Notes: a model not told the origin generated them from the letters alone. DNA of 64,000 nt from Microbispora hainanensis (GCF_006874475.1 NZ_VIRM01000002.1:124001-188000), one strand, 5' to 3'; shown: positions 1 through 8,855, counted from the stretch's first letter. Made by a program: numbers and translations.

Positions 1-241
1 CCCCGCTCACGTCGCCGCCGTAGGAGGCGAGAGCGCGGGCGATCAGCCGTTCGTTGTGGCCGATCTCGCCGGCGTGCCAGTGGTAGGAGTCCGCGGTGTC
101 GATCAGCGTGACGCCCGCGTCGAGGGCGGCGTGGATCGTCGCGATCGCCCTGGCCTCGTCGGGCCGGCCCTCGATGGACAGCGGCATGGCGCCGAGGCCG
201 ACGGCGCTCACCGGGACGTCTCCGATCAGGCGGGTGCGCAT
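1..241 (-). CDS. aldo/keto reductase, N-terminal part (cut by window edge)
   Basis: The first 80 codons of an NAD(P)H-dependent aldo/keto reductase; the rest lies beyond the left edge. The start ATG follows GGGGAGGAGCGGAC, a strong ribosome binding site placed inside the end of the upstream epimerase gene. Visible family features are the early strand with GLGAMPLS and the LIDTADSYHW segment, which holds the Asp and Tyr expected in the active site. It overlaps the epimerase by 16 bp, so the two are probably co-translated. Substrate cannot be told. Confidence 0.85.
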   Translation of the reverse strand, partial: MRTRLIGDVPVSAVGLGAMPLSIEGRPDEARAIATIHAALDAGVTLIDTADSYHWHAGEIGHNERLIARALASYGGDVSG

Positions 242-1116
242 GTCCGCTCCTCCCCGGCGAGCGCCTCCTGGACGACCGACGGCAGCCAGTCGGCGATGTG
301 CGAGAAGCGGAAGCCGAGCGCCGTGGCCCGGCCGTTGTCCATGGCATAGCCGCGGTCGAAGGAGAACGGCGAGGTGTCCGCGCCGACCGCGTACACGGTC
401 TCGCCGATGGCCGCGCACAGGTGCCGTACGTCCAGGGTGCCGTGCGAGGCGGCGTTGACCGGGCCGGTGAAGTCCGCCCGCGCGGCCCAGGCGAGGAACC
501 GCGCGATCTCCGGCTCGTGGATGAACGACGCCGGCCGGGGATCGTCATGCACGATCACCGGAAGGCCGGCCCGGATCCTGCGGACGTAGTGCGCGAGCCG
601 TCCGGTGAAGTCCGCGCCGCCGAGCACGTGCGCGGTGCGGACGCCGACGAAGCCGAATGCCGCGTCACGCGTGAAGACCGCCTCCGCCTGACGCTTGCCC
701 TCGCCGTAGTTGGCGTCGAGGAACGCCGGGTCGTCCCACGGCAGGTCCGTCGCCACCGGCCAGGCGGCGGGATCGACCGCGTCTTCCGCGTGCGGCGGGC
801 CGTCCAGGTGGGCGTACACCTCGACGGTCGAGGTCATGACGTAACGCGTGGTCCTGCCCGCGAACACCCGCAGCGCGACGGCCGCCTGCACCGGCGTGTA
901 GCAGACCTGGTCGATCACCGCGTCGAAGTGGCGGTCGCCCAGGACGCGGCGCAGGGCGTCCTCGTCGTCGCGGTCGGCCCGCAGGTGCGTCACGCCCTCG
1001 GGCGCCGGGGCCGATCCGCGGTTGACGACCGTGACGGCCGTCCCCGCGTCGCGCAGGTTCTCGATCAGCCGCCTGCCGAAGTATCGGCTTCCGCCGATGA
1101 CGCACATCTCGCTCAT
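226..1116 (-). CDS. NAD-dependent epimerase/dehydratase family protein
   Basis: A 296-residue Rossmann-fold protein of the extended SDR/epimerase group. The dinucleotide-binding glycine motif is GGSRYFGRR at residues 8-16, followed by an acidic/Asn strand (VVNRG). The segment STVEVYAH near residue 97 supplies a Tyr of the catalytic region, but a canonical YxxxK is not clearly seen, so it may act as a reductase or isomerase on sugars or as an atypical member. No good ribosome binding site precedes the ATG; an internal ATG at codon 4 is an alternative. It is divergent from the LysR gene, which is the likely regulator. Confidence 0.75.
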   Translation of the reverse strand: MSEMCVIGGSRYFGRRLIENLRDAGTAVTVVNRGSAPAPEGVTHLRADRDDEDALRRVLGDRHFDAVIDQVCYTPVQAAVALRVFAGRTTRYVMTSTVEVYAHLDGPPHAEDAVDPAAWPVATDLPWDDPAFLDANYGEGKRQAEAVFTRDAAFGFVGVRTAHVLGGADFTGRLAHYVRRIRAGLPVIVHDDPRPASFIHEPEIARFLAWAARADFTGPVNAASHGTLDVRHLCAAIGETVYAVGADTSPFSFDRGYAMDNGRATALGFRFSHIADWLPSVVQEALAGEERTCAPA

Positions 1117-1187
1117 GACGATCAGGGTGGCCGCGTATAGTCGTCAGCGGTAGTGGCGATCTTCTTAGCCGGTCGTAAGGAAAACTG

Positions 1188-2090
1188 TTGATCGATGTGC
1201 ATCGGCTCGGCGTGCTGCGGGAGGTCGCCCGCCACGGCAGCTTCAACCGGGCGGCCGCGGCCCTGCGGCTCACCCCTTCGGCCGTCTCGCAGCAGATCGC
1301 CGCGCTGGAACGCGGCCTCGGCGTCCCCGTGGTGCGGCGCAGCACGCGCGGCGTGGTCCTCACCGAGCCGGGGCGCATGCTCGTCGACACCGCCGAGACC
1401 ATCGCCGCCGAGCTGACCGACGCCCAGGAGCGCATCGACCGGCTCTCGACCGCACGGGCCAGGTTCACGATCGCGACGTTCGCCAGCGGGGGCCGCCGTC
1501 TCCTACCGCCGGCGCTCAGCCGCTTCGTCGCCGAGCATCCGGAGGCCGAGCTGACGATCCTCGAACGCGAACCGGAGGACAGCCTGCCCCTGGTGCGGGA
1601 GGGCCGCGCCGACCTGGCCCTCGCCTACCACTTCGACGGACTCCCGCTGATTCGTCCGGACGACCGCTCCGGCATGGCGTGGACCCCGCTGATGGCCGAC
1701 CCGCTCCGGGTCGTCCTTCCGCGTACGCATCCGCTGGCCGGGCGCGCCCGCCTCCAGTTGGCCGAGCTCGCTGCCGAACGCTGGATCCTCGGATGCCTGA
1801 AAACCGTGGACCTCCTTCGCCGCTATGCCGAGCTGGCCGGCTTCGAGCTGCGGATCTCGTGCAGCGCCACCGACTACTTCTTCGCGCAGTCCCTGGTCAC
1901 CGCGGGCGTGGGCGTCGCGCTCATCCCGGAGATCTCGCTCACGCCGGGCCCGGACGTGGTCGCGATCCCCCTTGAGCCGCCCAGCCCGTCCCGGTTCATC
2001 GGCATCGCGACCTCCCGTCGCGACCGCGGCCCCGCCCAGCCGTACGTCGACGCGCTGTGCGAACTCCTGTCGCCGGGTGGTCACGGGTGA
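1188..2090 (+). CDS. LysR-family transcriptional regulator
   Basis: A 300-residue LysR regulator. Residues 3-60 form the winged helix-turn-helix (FNRAAAALRLTPSAVSQQI is the recognition part), followed by the linker helix and a two-lobed effector-binding domain from about residue 88. The start is TTG, chosen because GTAAGGA lies just upstream and because the protein then begins at the usual distance before the HTH. It is divergent from the epimerase/aldo-keto reductase pair with only 71 bp between them, the typical arrangement for a LysR protein controlling its neighbour. The effector is unknown. Confidence 0.9.
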   Translation: MIDVHRLGVLREVARHGSFNRAAAALRLTPSAVSQQIAALERGLGVPVVRRSTRGVVLTEPGRMLVDTAETIAAELTDAQERIDRLSTARARFTIATFASGGRRLLPPALSRFVAEHPEAELTILEREPEDSLPLVREGRADLALAYHFDGLPLIRPDDRSGMAWTPLMADPLRVVLPRTHPLAGRARLQLAELAAERWILGCLKTVDLLRRYAELAGFELRISCSATDYFFAQSLVTAGVGVALIPEISLTPGPDVVAIPLEPPSPSRFIGIATSRRDRGPAQPYVDALCELLSPGGHG

Positions 2091-2857
2091 GGGAAAGACG
2101 GGTGAGGCCGGCGCTGGCGGCAGGTCTCGGGGTGCTCGCCGCGGCGAACGTGCTCAACAACCGGGTCGCCCGGCGGTGGGCGCCCCTGACCTCGTCGGTC
2201 GCGACCGGCGCACTGGTGCTGATCGCCCGCAGGGAGGGGATCACCTGGCGGGAGCTGGGCTTCCGCCACGCCCACGCCGGGGCCGTGACCGGGGGCGCGC
2301 TCGCCGCCGGCGTCGCGGCCGTCTACGCGGCGGGCGTCGCCCACCCCCGCACCCGCCCGCTCTTCCACGACGAGCGCGCGCTCGCGCTGTCGCGCCGCCG
2401 GGTGCTGGAGGAGGCCCTGGTGCAGGTGCCCTTCGGGACCGTGCTGCTGGAGGAGGTGGGCTTCCGCGGCGCGCTGCCCGCCCTGCTCGGCCGCTCGCTC
2501 CCGCCCCGCGCGGCCGTCGCCGCCTCGGCCGCGCTGTTCGGACTGTGGCACGTGTTGCCCGCCGTCGACATGGCGGGGGCCAACCCCGCCCTCGGCCGGC
2601 TGGCCGCCGGGGAGACGCCGGACGAGGCCGCTCCCCAGACGAAGGCGGGACGGCTCGCGGAGACGGGACGGCTGGTGGCGGGGACGGTGGCCTCCACCGC
2701 GGTCGCCGGGCTCGTGTTCCACGGCCTGCGGCACCGCGCCGGGCTGCTCGCGCCCGCGCTGCTCCACCTGGCGACGAACTCCCTCGGCTACGCCGCCGCC
2801 CGGGTGGCCCGCCGCCTCGATCAGCCCTCGCGGGGATCGGCCAGGCCGGTCCGGTAG
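2087..2857 (+). CDS. CPBP-family intramembrane metalloprotease
   Basis: A 256-residue membrane protein of the CPBP (CAAX protease/bacteriocin-processing, Abi) family. The diagnostic motifs are present in order: EEVGFRG near residue 122 (EExxxR), FGLWHV near 150, and the late HLATN motif. About six hydrophobic segments flank them. The GTG start overlaps the LysR stop (GTGA), implying coupling; a GTG at 2105 behind GAGGGA is an alternative. Its last 37 bp overlap the 3' end of the convergent response regulator. Role is probably protein processing or self-protection at the membrane, inferred from the family only. Confidence 0.85.
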   Translation: MRERRVRPALAAGLGVLAAANVLNNRVARRWAPLTSSVATGALVLIARREGITWRELGFRHAHAGAVTGGALAAGVAAVYAAGVAHPRTRPLFHDERALALSRRRVLEEALVQVPFGTVLLEEVGFRGALPALLGRSLPPRAAVAASAALFGLWHVLPAVDMAGANPALGRLAAGETPDEAAPQTKAGRLAETGRLVAGTVASTAVAGLVFHGLRHRAGLLAPALLHLATNSLGYAAARVARRLDQPSRGSARPVR

Positions 2858-3672
2858 GCGTACGCCACCGCCTGGGCCCGGTCGCGCACCCGGACCTTGG
2901 CGAAGAGGTTGTTGATGTGCGTCTTGACCGTGGCCTCGCCGATGAACAGGGTGGCGGCGATCTCGGCGTTCGACAGGCCGCGCGCGATGAGCCGCAGGAC
3001 CTCCGCCTCGCGCGGAGTCAGCCCGTCGGGCGGCGCCACGGGGGTTCGCGCCGTCCCGGCATCCGTGGTTGTACGGGCTGCGGGCGTCCGGTCCGCGTGC
3101 CGGGCCTCGCGCGTGTGGCGCGATGCGAACCGTGACCGGTGCTCCGGTGCGGCGGCGGGGCCGGTCGTCTCGGCGGGCCGCGCGGCGTCGGTCCCGGTGC
3201 CGGTGCCGGTGCCGGTCCTGGTGCCGTTGCCGCCGTTCGTATCGGTGCCGCCGCCGGTGACGGTGTTCAGCAGGCGGCGCTGCACACCGGGATCGAGTTG
3301 CGCGTCGCCGTTCATCACCGTGGTCACGGCGCGGGCGATCTCCTCGGCGTCGGCGCTCTTGGTGAGGAAGCCGCGCGCCCCGGCGCGCAGCGCGGCGAAG
3401 ACCGACTCGTCGTCGGTGTAGGTCGTGAGCACGACGACCTGCGTGTCCGGGAACCGGGCGCGGATCCTCCGGGTCGCCTCGACCCCGTCCACGCGGGGCA
3501 TGCGGAGGTCCATCAGCACCACGTCGGGCCGTTCGTCCGCGACCAGGCGGAGCGCGGCCTCGCCGTCGGACGCCGACCCCACGACCTCGATGTCCGGCAG
3601 CAGGCCGAGCAGCAGGACGAGCCCGTCGCGCACCACGGCCTGGTCGTCGACCACGAGCACGCGGGCGGTCAT
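2821..3672 (-). CDS. two-component response regulator, NarL/LuxR type
   Basis: A 283-residue response regulator. The receiver domain spans residues 1-120 with D9/D10, phospho-acceptor D55, T83/T84 and K105. The LuxR-type helix-turn-helix lies at about 215-283 (LTPREAEVLRLIARGLSNAE). The linker between them is unusually long, about 70 residues against the usual 20, and contains a Gly-Thr dipeptide run (about residues 147-159) encoded by a simple ggtgcc-type repeat. The ATG overlaps the stop of the histidine kinase by 4 bp (ATGA), so kinase and regulator are translationally coupled. Confidence 0.95.
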   Translation of the reverse strand: MTARVLVVDDQAVVRDGLVLLLGLLPDIEVVGSASDGEAALRLVADERPDVVLMDLRMPRVDGVEATRRIRARFPDTQVVVLTTYTDDESVFAALRAGARGFLTKSADAEEIARAVTTVMNGDAQLDPGVQRRLLNTVTGGGTDTNGGNGTRTGTGTGTGTDAARPAETTGPAAAPEHRSRFASRHTREARHADRTPAARTTTDAGTARTPVAPPDGLTPREAEVLRLIARGLSNAEIAATLFIGEATVKTHINNLFAKVRVRDRAQAVAYAYRTGLADPREG

Positions 3673-4829
3673 GCCGGCACCCGCAGCCTGACCCGGAAAC
3701 CGTCCTCGGTCTCGCCGGCCTCCAGGGTGCCGCCCAGGAGCTCGGCGCGTTCGCGCATGCCCACGAGTCCATATCCTCCTCCTGGTGTCCCCGGTTTCTC
3801 ACTCGGGGGGTTGACGACCTCCAGCTCGCACGTCCGGTCGCCGAAGCTCAGCCGTACGGTGGCGGGGGAGCCCGGAGCGTGCCGCCGCACGTTGGTGACG
3901 GCCTCCTGGGCGGTGCGGATCATCGCCAGCTCGGTCTCGGGCGGCAGGCGGCGTTCGTGCCCGCGGACGACGACATCGCACGGCCTGCCGGTCGCGTCGC
4001 GGAACTCCTCGGCGAGTGCGTCCAGCGCGGTGGGCAGCGGCTGGGCGTCGTCGCGGAGCGCGGCCACGGCGCTTCGCGCCTCGTCGAGGCCCTTCTTGGC
4101 CAGCTCGCGAGCGCGTTCCACCCGGTCGAGGGCCTCCTGCGACCGGTCGGCGCGCAGCAGCAGCCGGGCGCCCTCCAGATGCACGATCTGCGCCGACAGA
4201 GAGTGCGCGAGGATGTCGTGGATCTCCCTGGCGATCCGGGCGCGTTCGGCCAGCACGGCCTCGCCCGCCTGCGCGGCGGTCGCGGCCCTGCGCTGTTTGA
4301 TGGCGTAGGCGACCGCGAAGACCACGAAGACCGAGACGCACAGGCCGAGGTCGCGGTCCTGCGCCTCGGGGGTGATCGGTGGCGGCAGCAGTCCCAGGGC
4401 GCTCGATCCCAGGCCCGCCAGAGCCAGCAGCAGGATGGGCAGCGACCACTTCAGCGGGTGCCGTACGGCGGCGGCCCCGACGGAGAACATGAGCACGGCG
4501 ACGGCCGGGCTGCTGTCGGAGACCATGTCGAGGGCGATGCTCGCCACGAGGGTGAGCGCGATGAGGACGGCCTCCGCCGGACCGGCGTTCCACCGCACCG
4601 GCAGGATCGGCCGCAGCCGGATGACGACCATGAGGGTCAGCGTGACGGCGATCGCGGCGGTCAGCGCGGTGATGGCGAGCCGGTCGCCCGTCAGGCCGAA
4701 TCCCGGCGGGCTGGTCGCCTGCCCGCCGACCAGCAGGGCGATCACGGCCAGCCGCAGGAACGCGCCGGCGATCGCGTTCCTGCGGCTGGATTCCCAAGCG
4801 GCCTGGACATATCCGTCACGAGTGGGCAC
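3669..4829 (-). CDS. two-component sensor histidine kinase (HisKA_3 type)
   Basis: A 386-residue kinase paired with the following regulator. Residues 20-180 contain about five hydrophobic membrane segments with short loops, so it senses within or near the membrane. The dimerisation/phospho-acceptor helix reads REIHDILAHS with His204; the ATPase domain shows the N box QEAVTNVRRHA and the glycine-rich GGGYGLVGM. Start is GTG, 9 bp after the stop of the DUF1453 gene. This is the NarX/DesK-like class common in actinomycetes. The signal is unknown; the DUF1453 protein may contribute. Confidence 0.95.
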   Translation of the reverse strand: MPTRDGYVQAAWESSRRNAIAGAFLRLAVIALLVGGQATSPPGFGLTGDRLAITALTAAIAVTLTLMVVIRLRPILPVRWNAGPAEAVLIALTLVASIALDMVSDSSPAVAVLMFSVGAAAVRHPLKWSLPILLLALAGLGSSALGLLPPPITPEAQDRDLGLCVSVFVVFAVAYAIKQRRAATAAQAGEAVLAERARIAREIHDILAHSLSAQIVHLEGARLLLRADRSQEALDRVERARELAKKGLDEARSAVAALRDDAQPLPTALDALAEEFRDATGRPCDVVVRGHERRLPPETELAMIRTAQEAVTNVRRHAPGSPATVRLSFGDRTCELEVVNPPSEKPGTPGGGYGLVGMRERAELLGGTLEAGETEDGFRVRLRVPA

Positions 4830-4838
4830 GTCCCGACG

Positions 4839-5327
4839 TTAGCGGGCGGTCTGGGCACCGGGTACGGCCGCGCCGGGGAGGGCGTTCGCCCGCCGGGCGA
4901 CGACGAGGAACTGGACACCGAGGGTCACTCCGATGAACAGGAGGATGGAGTTCTGCGACGAGGCGATGCCCAGGAAGGAGGTCAGGGCCATCATCGCGAC
5001 CCGGACGGCGATGGAGCCCACCCAGGCGACGAGGGTCGGGACGCCGCCCTGCGACCACGCCACGCCCTGCTGGTCGCGCCACACGCGTGTCGTCATGGCC
5101 CGCAGCACGCCGAGACCGGCGGCCACGAGGAGTTCCACGACGAGCACGGCGACGCTCAGCGACGTGTGACGAGCGTCGACGAGCCCGCCGCCGCTGACAC
5201 CGATCAGGACCATCACGACGGGGATGATCACCCCCAGCGGCCTGGCGACGGGCTTCGGCCTCATCTGCCGGTAGATCACGATGGCGACGACGGCGAGGGC
5301 GATGAGGATGATCTGCGTGGTTTCCAT
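4839..5327 (-). CDS. DUF1453-like integral membrane protein
   Basis: A 162-residue protein with about four or five transmembrane helices starting at an ATG (METTQIILIALAVVAI). I did not use the more upstream start because the added 31 residues are Pro/Arg-rich, lack membrane character and fall in a repeat region. Resemblance to the DUF1453/CcdC-like family is by overall pattern. It is the first gene of a likely three-gene operon with the histidine kinase and response regulator (9 bp gap), so an accessory sensory role is plausible but unproven. Confidence 0.75.
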   Translation of the reverse strand: METTQIILIALAVVAIVIYRQMRPKPVARPLGVIIPVVMVLIGVSGGGLVDARHTSLSVAVLVVELLVAAGLGVLRAMTTRVWRDQQGVAWSQGGVPTLVAWVGSIAVRVAMMALTSFLGIASSQNSILLFIGVTLGVQFLVVARRANALPGAAVPGAQTAR

Positions 5328-5395
5328 GCCCACGAAAGTAGGGATGCCGGGCGCGCACCGGATCGGCGCGCGGGTGGAGTGCGGGGGTGGAAAAC

Positions 5396-5631
5396 AGGGT
5401 GGAGCCCGGCTGCCCTCCACCCTGGGGTGGAGAACGCGTCCGCCCGGCTCAACCCGCTGAGCCCGGCCCGCCCCGGTCGGCCCGCTCGGCCCCCGGCTCG
5501 GAGCGCTCAGCGGGGCTCAGCCTCGGCTCAACCCGCTCGGCTCAACCCGCTCGGCTTCGTCCGGCTCGGGCCGGCCCGCGCTCGGGCCGGACCGCGCTCG
5601 GGCCGGCTTGTCGGGCCCGGCTCGGTGCGGC
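5396..5631. repeat. GC-rich intergenic repeat region
   Basis: About 235 bp without a supported gene, between the DUF1453 gene and the PIG-L gene (both on the minus strand). CGGCTCAACCCGCT occurs at 5445-5458 and twice in tandem at 5524-5551, amid many CGGCTCGG/CGGGCCGG variants. At the left end GGGTGGAG occurs at 5396-5403 and 5425-5432, the second paired with CTCCACCC at 5415-5422, an operator-like palindrome about 70-100 bp upstream of the DUF1453 start. Function is unknown. Confidence 0.6.
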
Positions 5632-6351
5632 TCAGGCGGTGACCACCCGCTGGAACGCCTCCGCGTACGAGCCCTCGGGGAGGCCCGCGGCGGCGGCGTG
5701 ACCGGAGAGCATGCCCCTGATCATGCCGTCCAGGTCGGGGATGTGCGAGGTCTGGCTCTCGTGTGCGCGCAGCGCGGCGACCTTGCGATCCACGGTCAGG
5801 GTGACGTCGACGTAGTGGTCGGGGGTCATGCCCCCGGTGAGCCACACTTCGCGGACGGTCCAGGCCTCGAGGCCCTCGTCGGCGAGCAGTTCGGGGAAGG
5901 CGTAGGGGTTGCGGGCGTCGGGGTAGACGGCGTCGAGGGTGGCGCCGCCGACCGCGCGGTGGTCGGGGTGGCTCGGGCTGATCCGCAGGTAGTTGCGCTC
6001 GGGGGTCGAGGTGATGACCAGGTCGGGCCGCACCTGGCGGATCACCCGGGCGATGTCCCGCCGCAGGCCGAGCGTCTGCTCGACCGCGCCGTCCTGGTAG
6101 CCGAGGAAGCGCAGGTCGCTCACGCCCACGCACTTGGCCGCGGCCGTCTGCTCCGACCGGCGCAGGGCCGCCATGCCGCCGCTGTCCACCGCACGGTCGA
6201 ACCCGCCCGCGTCGCCGTCCGTCACCAGGCAGTACACCACCTCGGCCCCCGCCTCGGTCAGCCGGGCGACCGTCCCCGCCGCGCCGAAGTCGATGTCGTC
6301 GGGGTGAGCGACGACCATCAGCACCTTCTTGATATCCGCCTCGTCCAGCAC
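5632..6351 (-). CDS. PIG-L/LmbE-family deacetylase
   Basis: A 239-residue zinc deacetylase of the PIG-L family (the fold of MshB and Mca in mycothiol metabolism). The zinc motif AHPDD and the later SPSHPDHRAVG segment, supplying the second His, are present. I chose GTG at 6351, preceded by GAGGAGGGG at 6 nt. The longer start at 6378 is weaker because a TAAGGT box (6382-6387, minus strand) would place transcription initiation downstream of it. Substrate could be a mycothiol-like or N-acetyl-sugar compound; the sequence does not decide. Confidence 0.85.
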   Translation of the reverse strand: MLDEADIKKVLMVVAHPDDIDFGAAGTVARLTEAGAEVVYCLVTDGDAGGFDRAVDSGGMAALRRSEQTAAAKCVGVSDLRFLGYQDGAVEQTLGLRRDIARVIRQVRPDLVITSTPERNYLRISPSHPDHRAVGGATLDAVYPDARNPYAFPELLADEGLEAWTVREVWLTGGMTPDHYVDVTLTVDRKVAALRAHESQTSHIPDLDGMIRGMLSGHAAAAGLPEGSYAEAFQRVVTA

Positions 6352-6434
6352 GAGCAGCCCCTCCTCATGGTCCGGCACATCACCTTAAACGTGACTTGCC
6401 GGGCGAGTGGGCTCCGGATGTCGGTGCGCGGTCA

Positions 6435-6450
6435 TAACCTAAGGAGAGTG
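6435..6450 (+). promoter_or_regulatory. pcrA -10 box, leaderless-type start
   Basis: TAACCT (6435-6440) fits the actinobacterial TANNNT -10 consensus and ends 7 nt before the GTG at 6448. That spacing places the transcription start at or next to the GTG. AAGGAG lies between them but is only 1 nt from the GTG, too close to act as a Shine-Dalgarno site. Confidence 0.5.
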
Positions 6451-8727
6451 TCCACCCGAGCCGCCACTCATCCATTGCTCGACGGCCTCAACCCGCAGCA
6501 GCGGGACGCCGTCATCCACCAGGGCAGCCCGCTGCTGATCGTCGCCGGGGCCGGCTCCGGAAAGACCAGGGTGCTGACGCATCGCATCGCCTACCTGCTG
6601 GCGGAGCGTGACGTCCAGCCGGGGGAGATCCTCGCGATCACCTTCACCAACAAGGCCGCCCGCGAGATGAAGGAGCGGGTCGACAAGCTCATCGGGCCGC
6701 GGTCGAGGGCGATGTGGGTCATGACGTTCCACAGCGCCTGCGTACGGATCCTGCGGCGCGAGGCGAAGCGGCTGGGCTTCTCCTCCAGCTTCTCGATCTA
6801 CGACCAGGCCGACGCGCAGCGGCTCATGGCGATGGTGTGCCGCGAGCTCGACCTCGACCCCAAGCGTTACCCGCCGCGGTCCTTCTCGGCCCAGGTCAGC
6901 AACTTCAAGAACGAGCTGATCGACTACGAGACGGCGGCCGACCGGGCCTCGACGCATCTGGAGCGGACGCTCGCCGAGGCCTACCGCACCTACCAGCGGC
7001 GGCTCACCGAGGCCGGCGCGATGGACTTCGACGACCTGATCATGCTGACGGTCACGCTGCTCCAGCTCTTCCCCGACGTGGCCGAGCACTACCGGCGGCG
7101 GTTCCGGCACGTGATGGTCGACGAGTATCAGGACACCAACCACGCGCAATACATGCTGATCCGCGAGCTGGTCGGGCGGCCCGAGGTGCGCACCGCCGAC
7201 GGCGACGTGGTGCGCGAGGGCGTCGAGCCCTCCGAGCTGGTGGTCGTCGGCGACGCCGACCAGTCGATCTACGCCTTCCGCGGCGCGACGATCCGCAACA
7301 TCCTGGAGTTCGAGCGCGACTATCCGGACGCGCGGACGATCCTGCTGGAGCAGAACTACCGCTCCACGCAGACGATCCTGAACGCCGCCAACGCGGTCAT
7401 CTCCCGCAATGAGGGCCGCAAGCCGAAGAACCTGTGGTCCGACCAGGGAGCCGGTCCTAAGATCATCGGTTATGCGGCCGACAACGAGCACGACGAGGCC
7501 ATGTTCGTCGCGCAGGAGGTCGACCGGCTCTGCGACGACCACGGCGTCTCCCCGGGCGACGTGGCGATCTTCTATCGCACGAACGCCGCCTCCCGGGTGT
7601 TCGAGGAGATCTTCATCCGCACGGGCCTGCCGTACAAGGTCGTGGGCGGGGTGCGGTTCTACGAGCGCAAGGAGGTCAAGGACCTGCTCGCCTACCTGCG
7701 GGTCCTGGCCAACCCCGACGACATGGTGTCGCTGCGGCGCATCCTCAACGTGCCCAAGCGCGGCATCGGCGACCGTGCCGAGGCGATGATCGAGGCATTC
7801 GCCAACCGGGAGCGCATCGGCTTCTGGGAGGCGCTCCGCCGGGCCGACGAGGCGCCGGGGGTGGCTACTCGCTCGCTGAACGCGATCCGCGAGTTCGTCG
7901 CGATGCTCGACGAGCTGCGCGCCAAGGAGCTTCCGCTGTCGGACCTGGCGGAGGAGGTGCTGCGCGCCACCGGCTACCGGACGGAGCTGGAGACCTCGGG
8001 CGACCCGCAGGACGAGAGCCGGCTGGAGAACCTCAACGAGCTGATCGCGGTGGCCGCCGAGTTCGAGGAGGCCAATCCGGATGGCACGCTCGTCGACTTC
8101 CTGGAGCAGGTCTCGCTGGTCGCCGACGCCGACCAGATCCCCGGAGGGCCCGGAGGGGTCGTCCCGCCGGGGGAGCGCGCCCCCGACGACCACGGCGGGG
8201 TGGTCACGCTGATGACCCTGCACACCGCGAAGGGCCTGGAGTTCCCCGTGGTGTTCCTCACCGGCATGGAAGACGGCGTCTTCCCGCACATGCGCTCGCT
8301 GAGCGACCCGAAGGAGCTGGAGGAGGAGCGCAGGCTGGCGTACGTCGGCATCACCCGGGCGAAGCAGCGGCTCTACCTGTCCAGGGCGGCGGTCCGCTCG
8401 GCGTGGGGCGCGCCGTCGTTCAACCCCGCCTCGCGCTTCCTGTCCGAGGTGCCGGGCGACCTGATCGAGTGGCGCGGCGACCCGGGCAAGACCGCCTGGT
8501 CCGCCGCGACCTCGCGCCCGGCCGCCCGTACGGCTCCCGCCCCGAAGACCGGTGGCCGGCAGATCCCGAACCTGTCGCCCGGCGACCGGGTCACCCACGA
8601 CACGTTCGGGCTCGGCACCGTGGTGGCGGTGGACGGGCAGGCCGAGAAGACGCGAGTGAAGATCGACTTCGGCAGCGAGGGCGAGAAGACCCTGCTGCTC
8701 GCCTACGCCCCGATCGACAAGCTCTGA
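6448..8727 (+). CDS. pcrA: ATP-dependent DNA helicase PcrA/UvrD
   Basis: A 759-residue superfamily 1A 3'-5' helicase for repair and replication-fork maintenance. Motifs in order: Q-motif region NPQQRDAV, Walker A GAGSGKT at 34-40, motif II VDEYQDTN, motif III GDADQSIYAFRGA, motif IV QNYRSTQ, and TLHTAKGLEFPVV. The last about 50 residues form the Tudor-like PcrA C-terminal domain that contacts RNA polymerase (GDRVTHDTFGLG). The frame is open far upstream, but similarity begins near HPLLDGLNPQQ, which fits the GTG start. An ATG at 6418 in the same frame is an alternative. Upstream of sucCD, as in other actinobacteria. Confidence 0.95.
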   Translation: MSTRAATHPLLDGLNPQQRDAVIHQGSPLLIVAGAGSGKTRVLTHRIAYLLAERDVQPGEILAITFTNKAAREMKERVDKLIGPRSRAMWVMTFHSACVRILRREAKRLGFSSSFSIYDQADAQRLMAMVCRELDLDPKRYPPRSFSAQVSNFKNELIDYETAADRASTHLERTLAEAYRTYQRRLTEAGAMDFDDLIMLTVTLLQLFPDVAEHYRRRFRHVMVDEYQDTNHAQYMLIRELVGRPEVRTADGDVVREGVEPSELVVVGDADQSIYAFRGATIRNILEFERDYPDARTILLEQNYRSTQTILNAANAVISRNEGRKPKNLWSDQGAGPKIIGYAADNEHDEAMFVAQEVDRLCDDHGVSPGDVAIFYRTNAASRVFEEIFIRTGLPYKVVGGVRFYERKEVKDLLAYLRVLANPDDMVSLRRILNVPKRGIGDRAEAMIEAFANRERIGFWEALRRADEAPGVATRSLNAIREFVAMLDELRAKELPLSDLAEEVLRATGYRTELETSGDPQDESRLENLNELIAVAAEFEEANPDGTLVDFLEQVSLVADADQIPGGPGGVVPPGERAPDDHGGVVTLMTLHTAKGLEFPVVFLTGMEDGVFPHMRSLSDPKELEEERRLAYVGITRAKQRLYLSRAAVRSAWGAPSFNPASRFLSEVPGDLIEWRGDPGKTAWSAATSRPAARTAPAPKTGGRQIPNLSPGDRVTHDTFGLGTVVAVDGQAEKTRVKIDFGSEGEKTLLLAYAPIDKL

Positions 8728-8765
8728 CCGGAGCCCGGAGCCCGGAGCTCGGAGCCCGGAGCCCT

Positions 8766-8803
8766 CGCCCCACGGCGGGGTCGCGCGGACCGGCCGTGGG
8801 GCG
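8766..8803. terminator. bidirectional terminator between pcrA and GH71 gene
   Basis: A perfect 11-bp inverted repeat, CGCCCCACGGC (8766-8776) and GCCGTGGGGCG (8793-8803), with a 16-nt loop, lies between two convergent genes. No T-tract is seen, as is usual in high-GC actinomycetes. Just before it, about five copies of a GGAGCCC-like unit directly follow the pcrA stop (8731-8763). Confidence 0.75.
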
Positions 8804-8855
8804 CGGGCCTACCTGTGACTCCGTGTCAGGGGCTCCGGGTGGCTGACGCCCGTTG

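Noticed and set aside
2081-3802. 573-codon minus-strand frame overlapping CPBP, response regulator and kinase genes
   Set aside because: Composition typical of GC-rich shadow frames; crosses three real genes.
5608-6447. N-terminal extension of PcrA by 280 residues
   Set aside because: It is the antisense of the PIG-L gene; helicase similarity begins just after the GTG at 6448.
6439-8598. 719-codon frame opposite pcrA
   Set aside because: Shadow of a strongly conserved helicase gene.
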